42,781 nt of DNA, taken from NCBI RefSeq assembly GCF_009695605.1, contig NZ_VUNQ01000030.1, positions 1-42,781 of the forward strand, written 5' to 3'. This document shows, piece after piece, positions 5,815-13,115 of the stretch. The notes beneath the pieces were generated by a model. That model was not told where the DNA came from. It did not search any database and was given only the letters and a program-made list of their open reading frames with translations. This DNA comes from Tissierella pigra (GTDB lineage Bacteria > Bacillota > Clostridia > Tissierellales > Tissierellaceae). How positions within the stretch are numbered: position 1 is the first letter of the stretch; each line of letters starts with the position of its first letter. Made by a program: the position numbers and the translations under genes.

Positions 5815-8800
5815 ATGAAGCCACCTAAGGTATTGGATAATAAGAAATATAGGGTTGTAGATGAATTGAAAGAGGAACTTAATAAAGGTTCAAAGCTATC
5901 GGTTATATCGGCGTACTTTACTATCTATGCTTATGCAGAATTAAAAAAGGAACTCAGTAAGATAGATAATATGAGGTTCATTTTTACCGAGCCCACCTTT
6001 GTACATAAGGACCAAGAACTTATTAGAGAATATTATATAGAGCGTAACCTTGAAAAAAAGATGTCTGGTAATGAATTTGAGATAAAGCTAAGAAATGAGA
6101 TGAAGCAGGCGGCCATAGCCAAAGAATGTGCAGAATGGTTGGAAAAGAAAGCAGAAATAAAGTCTTTAAGACGGGCAAACCCAGCCCAGCCAAGACTGGT
6201 TTACATAGAAAACCCCGAAGACAATGTTTCTATAAATGGAACCGTGGACTTTACTTCTGATGGTCTAGGTATTACGCCTTCTAATAGACTAGATAGCAAT
6301 ATGTGTCTATATGGTAAGGACTATACCATAAGTTTTTTAAATGCCTTTAATGACCTGTGGGAAGATGATACTGCAGTTCAAGATGTTAAACACAAGGTTC
6401 TAGAGCAAATGCGTATCCTTTATAGAGAAAACACTCCCGAGTTTATCTACTTTGTTACTCTTTACAATATATTTAACAACTACCTTGATGAGCTAACGGA
6501 AGATAACATTGTTAAGAGTCGTACTGGTTTTAAAGAGACCTTAGTCTGGAATAAACTTTATAAATTCCAGAAGGACGGCGTTATGGGAGCCATAGATAAG
6601 ATAGAAAAGTATAATGGTTGCATCATAGCAGATAGTGTTGGGCTAGGCAAAACATTTACTGCACTTGCAGTTATTAAATATTATGAACTCCGGAATGATA
6701 GGGTCCTCGTTATAGTACCTAAGAAACTTCGTGAAAACTGGACTGTATACACCATGAACGATAAACGTAACATCTTCTCAGGAGACAGGTTTAATTATGA
6801 TGTCCTAAATCATACTGACCTTAGTAGGACGAGTGGATACTCAGGAGAAATTAACCTTGCAACTCTTAATTGGTCAAACTATGACCTAGTTGTAATAGAT
6901 GAAAGCCATAACTTCAGAAACAATCCCCCGGTAAAAGGGCGTATTACCCGCTATGAACGGTTTATGAATGACATTATAAAGGCAGGAGTTAAGACCAAGG
7001 TTCTAATGCTATCAGCAACTCCAGTAAACAATAAGATGAATGATATAAAGAACCAGATCGCTTTCATAACGGAGGGGAGGAATGATGCCTTTAAAAGCGT
7101 TGGTCTAGATAATCTAGAGATTATCCTTAGGAAAGCCCAGACTGTATTTAACAGGTGGTCTGAACTGCCCGACCTAGATAGAACAACGGAAACCTTTGTT
7201 AATATGATGGATTTAGATTACTTTAAACTACTGGATACTGTAACAATTGCCCGTTCAAGAAAGCATATAGAGAAGTATTATAACTTAGACGAGATAGGTA
7301 AGTTTCCAAAAAGACTTGCTCCTGAAAATAGATACCCTATTATTGATACCAAAGGAGAGTTTCCACCAATAGAGGAAATCAACAGACTTATAAAAAAACT
7401 TACCCTATGTGTTTATTCACCTTTGAGTTATGTATTACCTGAAAAAAGAGCCTCTTATGAGAGTAAATATGATATGAAGGTAGGGGTAAACAACAGTATT
7501 TTCAGGCAAGCCGACAGGGAACAAAGTCTAGTTGGGTTAATGCGTATAGGTATCTTAAAGAGGATGGAAAGTTCTATTAATTCTTTTGCCTTAACCGTTG
7601 AAAATATCCTCTATAAGATAGATAAAACTCTTGAGGCAATAGAAAAAAGACAATTTGATTATGATGCTGAGATGGATATTGGAGATATTGATATAGATGA
7701 CCCAGAATATGACAGTCTGATGTTTGGTAATAATGTCAAGGTCCTACTGCAAGATATGGACCTTATAAAGTGGCAACAAGACCTTTTAGATGATAAGGAC
7801 AAGCTTGAAACCATACTTTTAGAAGCCATAAATGTAACACCTGATAGAGACGCCAAACTAATAGAGCTTAGGCGGTTAATAGAAAACAAGATTAAGAACC
7901 CTATAAACCCTAATAATAGAAAGGTAATAATATTTACAGCATTTGCAGATACGGCCAAGTACTTGTACAAGCATTTATCCGAGGAATTTGCAAATAAGGG
8001 TATCTACTCTGCTATTGTAACAGGTAGTGGAGATAATCACTCTACTTTGTCAATACCAAAGGATTTAAGAAAGTCAGTTAAGATGACTGATATAAACACA
8101 GTCCTAACTTTATTTTCACCTATTTCAAAAGAATGTTCCAAGGTATACTCAGAGATTAATGAATATATTGATATTCTTATTGCAACTGACTGTATATCTG
8201 AAGGCCAGAACCTACAGGACTGCGATTATCTTGTAAACTACGATATACACTGGAACCCAGTTAGGATTATCCAAAGGTTTGGTCGTATTGACCGTATAGG
8301 CTCTTTAAACCAACAAATCAAATTAGTAAATTTCTGGCCTACTGCTGATTTGGACGAGTATATAAACCTACAACAGCGTGTCAAGGGCAGAATGGTTTTA
8401 CTAGATGTATCAGCAACAGGTGAGGAAAATGTAATTGAGACAAATCCTAGTAAAGAAATGAAGGACCTAGAATACCGTAAAAAGCAGCTTAAAAAGTTAC
8501 AGAATGAAGTTGTAGACTTAGAGGATATATCAGGTGCTATATCAATTACAGACCTTACCTTTAATGACTTTAAAATAGAACTAATGGAATATATGAAAAC
8601 CAAAAGAAAAACCTTAGATGAAGCACCAAGTGGTATGTATGCCGTTGCTAAAATAGATGAGAGCATCAGCGATATAGTGAAGCCAGGAGTAATCTTTACC
8701 TTAAGGCAGGTTAAGGGTAAGGAGCAAAGCAAGGAGCAGAACCCACTATTCCCTTACTATATGGTCTATATTACAGACGATGGAGAGGTACAGCTATCCT

Positions 8801-9084
8801 TCCTTCATGCTAAGAAGATACTGGATTACTATAAGAAACTATGCTCTGGTAAAAATGAAGTATTAAAAGAGTTAGTAGAGGAATTTAATAAAGAGACCAA
8901 TGATGGTCGTAAGATGGAGCATTACTCTGATTTGCTGGAAAACTCCATTGAAAACTTAATAGGTAAAAAGCAAGATATAGGGATAGCCAGTTTATTCTCT
9001 AAAGGCGGTACTTCAATGCAAAAGAGCCTGTTTGATGGCATCGAAGACTTCGAACTGATTACTTTTTTAGTCTTAAAAAGTTAA
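5815..9084 (+). CDS. PLD-domain SNF2-family helicase
   Basis: The 1089-aa product combines an N-terminal phospholipase-D-like region (about 1-200, with 'YFTIYAYAEL' and 'VSINGTVDFTSDGLG') with a full SNF2/RapA-type helicase. Motif I 'DSVGLGKT' is near 276, motif Ia 'VLVIVPKKLRENW' follows, motif II DESH is near 362, motif III 'LSATPVNN' is near 400, motif IV 'VIIFTAFADTAKYL' is near 705, and motif VI 'QRFGRIDRIGS' is near 820. The C-terminal 250 residues are unknown. Such helicases translocate on duplex DNA with ATP. It is 12 bp ahead of the DUF4391 gene. I recall this helicase-DUF4391 pair next to type III R-M genes in other genomes. The PLD part lacks an evident paired HxK motif, so nuclease activity is doubtful. 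Confidence 0.85.
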   Translation: MKPPKVLDNKKYRVVDELKEELNKGSKLSVISAYFTIYAYAELKKELSKIDNMRFIFTEPTFVHKDQELIREYYIERNLEKKMSGNEFEIKLRNEMKQAAIAKECAEWLEKKAEIKSLRRANPAQPRLVYIENPEDNVSINGTVDFTSDGLGITPSNRLDSNMCLYGKDYTISFLNAFNDLWEDDTAVQDVKHKVLEQMRILYRENTPEFIYFVTLYNIFNNYLDELTEDNIVKSRTGFKETLVWNKLYKFQKDGVMGAIDKIEKYNGCIIADSVGLGKTFTALAVIKYYELRNDRVLVIVPKKLRENWTVYTMNDKRNIFSGDRFNYDVLNHTDLSRTSGYSGEINLATLNWSNYDLVVIDESHNFRNNPPVKGRITRYERFMNDIIKAGVKTKVLMLSATPVNNKMNDIKNQIAFITEGRNDAFKSVGLDNLEIILRKAQTVFNRWSELPDLDRTTETFVNMMDLDYFKLLDTVTIARSRKHIEKYYNLDEIGKFPKRLAPENRYPIIDTKGEFPPIEEINRLIKKLTLCVYSPLSYVLPEKRASYESKYDMKVGVNNSIFRQADREQSLVGLMRIGILKRMESSINSFALTVENILYKIDKTLEAIEKRQFDYDAEMDIGDIDIDDPEYDSLMFGNNVKVLLQDMDLIKWQQDLLDDKDKLETILLEAINVTPDRDAKLIELRRLIENKIKNPINPNNRKVIIFTAFADTAKYLYKHLSEEFANKGIYSAIVTGSGDNHSTLSIPKDLRKSVKMTDINTVLTLFSPISKECSKVYSEINEYIDILIATDCISEGQNLQDCDYLVNYDIHWNPVRIIQRFGRIDRIGSLNQQIKLVNFWPTADLDEYINLQQRVKGRMVLLDVSATGEENVIETNPSKEMKDLEYRKKQLKKLQNEVVDLEDISGAISITDLTFNDFKIELMEYMKTKRKTLDEAPSGMYAVAKIDESISDIVKPGVIFTLRQVKGKEQSKEQNPLFPYYMVYITDDGEVQLSFLHAKKILDYYKKLCSGKNEVLKELVEEFNKETNDGRKMEHYSDLLENSIENLIGKKQDIGIASLFSKGGTSMQKSLFDGIEDFELITFLVLKS

Positions 9085-9095
9085 GGGGTGAGACT

Positions 9096-9815
9096 ATGGA
9101 TACTTATAAGTTTTTAAACATTCCTGACAATTGTTTTATCGGCAATACTATTTATAAAAAGTTGTTTTATGAAAATGCTGACCTGTCTACAAGTGACAAA
9201 TCCTTGTTTACAGATACCATAGGTAAGATAACCTGGCTTTACTGCTTGAAGTCAGAAACTATAAATATAGCAGTCTATAGGGATGAAGAGCGAGATTATC
9301 CTGAGATTGAAGTTGTAGAAATAGTTTTAAATAAGGACTACAAACTTAAAAGAATAGCTGAGATTATGATGGGGACTATACCCTACCCTATGTTACTGAT
9401 TTTTAAGTTGGAGGATAAAATACTTTTTTATGTGGCTCACCAAAGGACTAACCAAAGCGATAGCAGTAAGAATACCATTGAGGAGTTTATCGCTACTGAT
9501 TGGCTGGAAAGTGATAATGATTTATTTGCAAAGCTTGATATAAAGCAAATGAGATTTACAAACTTCTATGCACTTTATAGTGATATTGTTGATTATATCA
9601 GTATTTATAACCTATCAACTATTATGCCACTGAAAGATGATATAACTGGTGTAGAGGCAAGAGAACTTTCAGCTAAGATAGAAAATATAGAACAAGAGAT
9701 TACAAGCTTACGAGCTAAGTTGAAAAAGGAAACCCAGTTTAATCGTAAGATGGAACTGAATATTGAGATAAAGAGATTGGAGCTATATTTAGATAAATTG
9801 ACTAATAATAATTAG
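9096..9815 (+). CDS. DUF4391 family protein
   Basis: The 239-aa product matches what I know of DUF4391: an N-terminal 'LNIPDNCFIGNTIYKKLFYENADL' type opening (long form of the family's Pro...Lys-Lys-Leu-Phe-Tyr pattern), then 'LFTDTIGKITWLYCLKSETINI', a central alpha/beta domain, and a C-terminal coiled coil (about 190-235, Glu/Lys/Leu heptads). The biochemical function is unknown. The gene always seems to go with a helicase and restriction-modification genes, so it may be an adaptor between the PLD-SNF2 helicase and its partners. GGGGTGAG before the ATG sets the start. It lies 12 bp after the helicase gene and 24 bp before the membrane protein gene. Confidence 0.75.
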   Translation: MDTYKFLNIPDNCFIGNTIYKKLFYENADLSTSDKSLFTDTIGKITWLYCLKSETINIAVYRDEERDYPEIEVVEIVLNKDYKLKRIAEIMMGTIPYPMLLIFKLEDKILFYVAHQRTNQSDSSKNTIEEFIATDWLESDNDLFAKLDIKQMRFTNFYALYSDIVDYISIYNLSTIMPLKDDITGVEARELSAKIENIEQEITSLRAKLKKETQFNRKMELNIEIKRLELYLDKLTNNN

Positions 9816-9839
9816 CCAAACAATTGGAGGGAGGTAAAG

Positions 9840-10367
9840 ATGAGTTTCTTATATAAAATTTTATTAACATTCAATGCAACTTCTACGATGATTGTTGTTT
9901 ATTTGATAAAAGAGAAATGTTATATACCATTCTTGGGAATATTCCCAATTTGGGTTTCACATATAGGATTTCTTTTATTTCCACTGTTACTAACTCTAAT
10001 TAGTATTTGGATGAAAAGATGGCTGAGTAAAGATGATATAAATCATGATTTGTTAAGTGTTGAAGAAGCCAACAGTTCATTTCTACCGAGTTATCTAGGA
10101 TATTTCTTTGTTGCACTCAGTGTTAACTCGGCAGAAACAATGATATTTGTTTACTTAATTGTTTTTGTATTTACATTTTTTTCTCAGACTTTGTATTACA
10201 ACCCTTTATTTTTATTGTTTAGATATAAATTTTATTATATTACTACTGCAAATAATATTAAGCTATTCATTATAAGTAAGAGAGAAATTAATACAACTAG
10301 GGGCACTGTATTCCCTAAATTAAGGCGTATTAATAACACTACATTTATTGATGAGGGGGAATATTAA
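9840..10367 (+). CDS. Four-helix membrane protein, KwaA-like
   Basis: The 175-aa product has hydrophobic segments at about 6-24, 30-57, 83-97 and 99-127, then a basic cytosolic tail. 'NPLFLLFRYKFYY' after the last helix and 'KLFIISKREI' in the tail recall the KwaA family as I remember it. KwaA is the small membrane subunit of the two-gene Kiwa anti-phage system. It senses or anchors at the membrane, and KwaB is the DNA-binding effector. The next gene starts 1 bp after this stop, so they are tightly coupled. GGAGGGAGG before the ATG supports the start. The sequence is more AT-rich and uses fewer CTA/ACC-type codons than the helicase gene before it. The family call leans on the partner and topology and needs a profile search. 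Confidence 0.5.
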   Translation: MSFLYKILLTFNATSTMIVVYLIKEKCYIPFLGIFPIWVSHIGFLLFPLLLTLISIWMKRWLSKDDINHDLLSVEEANSSFLPSYLGYFFVALSVNSAETMIFVYLIVFVFTFFSQTLYYNPLFLLFRYKFYYITTANNIKLFIISKREINTTRGTVFPKLRRINNTTFIDEGEY

Positions 10368-10368
10368 G

Positions 10369-11199
10369 ATGAATCATACAATAGGGAAGATAAGGAAGCG
10401 AGGAACTGATTTCAAATATCGTAAAATATTAACAGGAGAAACTTTATATACACTACCCGATAATTTAATGCATTTTGTAGAATATAGTCCTATTCATAAC
10501 TTAGATGAAGACAGTTGGTTTGGGATAGAACATTTTTCACAAAAAGAATATTGCCTAGATTTATTGAGAGGAGAATTTATATCAGCTGAATATAATGCAC
10601 TGTTAACACGTGAAGAGGCAGATAATCTAGATTTTATTTTTACATATCAGGATAACAATGTGTATTATTTCCAGAGTATAACAAGGAGCCAATTGAAATA
10701 CAGAAGATGTATTAGTCTAGGAGATAGATATTCATTCGAATCTAATAGCCGAGATATTACAATAAATTTAATACCTGATGCTATATATATTAAGGATGTT
10801 GATATAATGTATTTCAAAAAATTGTCTTCTATATCTAGAATTTTTGATGGCATTAGTGTTTTGTACCGTGAAGCTACACAAGAAGAAACCACTATATTTT
10901 TAGGGAATGACTTTATTAGTTTGCAGAATGATTATTCGGCAGAAAATGTGAAACAAGCTAATAGAAAAAGGATAGCGATGGCTATTGATACAATGAATAG
11001 ATATGATAATGAACAGAAAGTTGCTGTATTTAATAGTATAAAAGAATATTGTTCAGATTTAATTGCAGAGGATGGCGCTTTTTGTATCAGTTCTGAGCAC
11101 GAACTTAAGCTTTTACTCTATGGAATTGAACAGAGATTTTATACTACAGCAGATGGAAGAGAACGAAGGATTGCAAATTCTATAATTACAATAAGTTAA
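10369..11199 (+). CDS. KwaB-like protein (DUF4868 type)
   Basis: The 276-aa product is soluble. Its last 110 residues show a pattern I associate with the KwaB/DUF4868 family: 'IFDGISVLYREAT', a Lys/Arg-rich helix 'NRKRIAMAIDTM', 'FNSIKEYCSDL', then a closing 'ISSEHELKLLLYGIEQRFYTT...GRERRIANS', which fits the family's 'kelk-LL-lldd-y-ts-ltg-ry-a-s' ending. KwaB is the cytosolic partner of KwaA in Kiwa. A frame opens at 10348, but the ATG at 10369 has GAGGGGGAA at the right distance and follows the KwaA-like stop by 1 bp. Placement between DUF4391 and the methyltransferase is unusual. The identification is from memory of the family, not from a search. Confidence 0.55.
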   Translation: MNHTIGKIRKRGTDFKYRKILTGETLYTLPDNLMHFVEYSPIHNLDEDSWFGIEHFSQKEYCLDLLRGEFISAEYNALLTREEADNLDFIFTYQDNNVYYFQSITRSQLKYRRCISLGDRYSFESNSRDITINLIPDAIYIKDVDIMYFKKLSSISRIFDGISVLYREATQEETTIFLGNDFISLQNDYSAENVKQANRKRIAMAIDTMNRYDNEQKVAVFNSIKEYCSDLIAEDGAFCISSEHELKLLLYGIEQRFYTTADGRERRIANSIITIS

Positions 11200-11213
11200 A
11201 AGGAGGAATTTTA

Positions 11214-13100
11214 ATGATAGAGACAACTCTTAAGGGCAATACCCCTGATATAGCAGAAGAAAATATTCAAAAATTGAAACAGATATTCCCAGAAGTCTTT
11301 ACAGAGGATAAGGTAGACTTTGAAAAGCTACAACAAGTATTAGGTGATTATGTAGAAGATAGCAACGAACGCTACAACTTCACATGGAACGGCAAAGGAC
11401 GAGCCTTGCGTTTATCTCAAACACCTTCACTAGGTACACTAAGACCCTCCAAAGAGGAAAGCAAGGACTGGGATAACACCCAGAACCTTTATATAGAAGG
11501 TGATAACCTTGAAGTATTAAAGCTTTTACAAAAGAGCTACCATAGTAAGGTTAAAATGATATATATAGATCCTCCATATAACACAGGAAATGACTTTGTA
11601 TATCCTGATGACTTCCGCGATAGTCTTGAAAACTACAAGAAAGTCACAGGGCAAGTGGATAGCGAGGGTAATAGAATAAGTACGAATACAGAAGCAAGTG
11701 GACGCTATCATACTGACTGGCTTAATATGATGTACCCTAGATTGAGGCTAGCAAGGAATTTGCTTACAGATGATGGGGTTATTTTTATTAGTATTGATGA
11801 TAATGAAATTGACAATCTGAAAAAGATTTGTGGTGAAGTATTTGGAGTAGATAACTTTTTGACCTGTATTACAAGAGCCACTGGAACGCCAACTGGCGGT
11901 GGTTTTGATGGTTTTGTAAATGAAATAGACTATATTCTTGTTTATGCAAAGTTAAGAGAATCGGTAACAATTCGGGGATTGAGCTTTACTGAAGATGATG
12001 CAAAAATCTATAATTTGGAAGATAAAGATGGTAAATATCTTACTCGTCCATTAAGGAGAACAGGGGGCGAAGACCGTCGAGAGGATAGACCAACCATGTA
12101 CTTTCCTATTATTGCTCCTGATGGAACGGAAGTATTTCCTCTTGGACCAACAGGATACGAAAGCAGATGGATTTGTGGCAAAAGTAAATACGATGAGCTT
12201 GTTGAGAACAACTTGATTGAATGGAAACAGATAGAAAAAGATGGTGTAAAGGTTTGGCAAGTCTATCAAAAATTTTATTTAGAAAACAGAACAAAACAAC
12301 CCGGGAATCTGTGGATAAATGTAGAGGGGAATAAAAAGGCGACTAGGGCAATCAGAGATATATTTGACAGCAATAAGGTGTTTGACTTTCCTAAGCCAGT
12401 AGGAATTATTGAGAATTTACTTGAGTTAGCTTCATTTGGCAATGATTTAATCCTAGACTTCTTCTCTGGCTCTGCAACCACCGCCCATGCCGTAATGAAA
12501 CTTAATGTCAAAGATGGTGGAAACCGAAAGTTTATTATGGTTCAGCTTCCTGAGTCGACAGATGAAAAGTCTGAAGCGTACAAGGCTGGTTATATGAATA
12601 TATGCGAGATAGGCAAAGAGCGTATTCGCCGTGCAGGTGAAAAGATTAAAGAAGAAAAAGTACTAGAAGCACAGAATCTTGATATTGGATTTAAAGTATT
12701 GAAACTTGACACTTCCAATATTCGTAAATGGCAACCAGACTATGATAATTTAGAGCAATCTATATTGGACTATGTAGATAACTATGTAGACGGCAGGACA
12801 GCGCTGGATGTTGTCTACGAGATAATGATTAAATACGGACTTGACCTAGACTATCCAGTTGATGAGTTTACAATTGCTCAGAAGAAAGTCTATTCTATTG
12901 GCTTTGGTATGCTTATGATTTGTCTTGATAACGAGATTACAACAGAAGTTGCTAAAGGAATTTTAGAAAAGGTAAAGGAATTAGCACCTGAGAGCACCAG
13001 AGTTGTATTTAAGGATAATGGGTTTAAGACAGACAGCAACAAGACCAATATCAAAGAAATACTCAAATCTGGTGGGATTGAAGAATTTATAACTTTGTAA
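11214..13100 (+). CDS. mod: Type III restriction-modification methyltransferase (Mod)
   Basis: The 628-aa product is a beta-class N6-adenine DNA methyltransferase. The catalytic DPPYNTG is at residues 119-125 and the S-adenosylmethionine motif 'DFFSGSATTAHAV' at about 414-427, the order used by type III Mod proteins. The target-recognition region should lie between them (about 215-400), and its base use looks different from the flanks. In type III systems Mod reads a short asymmetric site and methylates one strand; it forms a complex with Res, whose gene follows after 15 bp. AAAGGAGG sits before the ATG. The family's length is about 550-680 aa, so it is complete. Specificity cannot be read from sequence. 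Confidence 0.92.
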   Translation: MIETTLKGNTPDIAEENIQKLKQIFPEVFTEDKVDFEKLQQVLGDYVEDSNERYNFTWNGKGRALRLSQTPSLGTLRPSKEESKDWDNTQNLYIEGDNLEVLKLLQKSYHSKVKMIYIDPPYNTGNDFVYPDDFRDSLENYKKVTGQVDSEGNRISTNTEASGRYHTDWLNMMYPRLRLARNLLTDDGVIFISIDDNEIDNLKKICGEVFGVDNFLTCITRATGTPTGGGFDGFVNEIDYILVYAKLRESVTIRGLSFTEDDAKIYNLEDKDGKYLTRPLRRTGGEDRREDRPTMYFPIIAPDGTEVFPLGPTGYESRWICGKSKYDELVENNLIEWKQIEKDGVKVWQVYQKFYLENRTKQPGNLWINVEGNKKATRAIRDIFDSNKVFDFPKPVGIIENLLELASFGNDLILDFFSGSATTAHAVMKLNVKDGGNRKFIMVQLPESTDEKSEAYKAGYMNICEIGKERIRRAGEKIKEEKVLEAQNLDIGFKVLKLDTSNIRKWQPDYDNLEQSILDYVDNYVDGRTALDVVYEIMIKYGLDLDYPVDEFTIAQKKVYSIGFGMLMICLDNEITTEVAKGILEKVKELAPESTRVVFKDNGFKTDSNKTNIKEILKSGGIEEFITL

Positions 13101-13115
13101 GGAGGTATGGTTTAA

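Noticed and set aside
8238-8732. Antisense 164-aa open frame within the helicase gene
   Set aside because: No ribosome site and no family resemblance; a shadow of the real gene.
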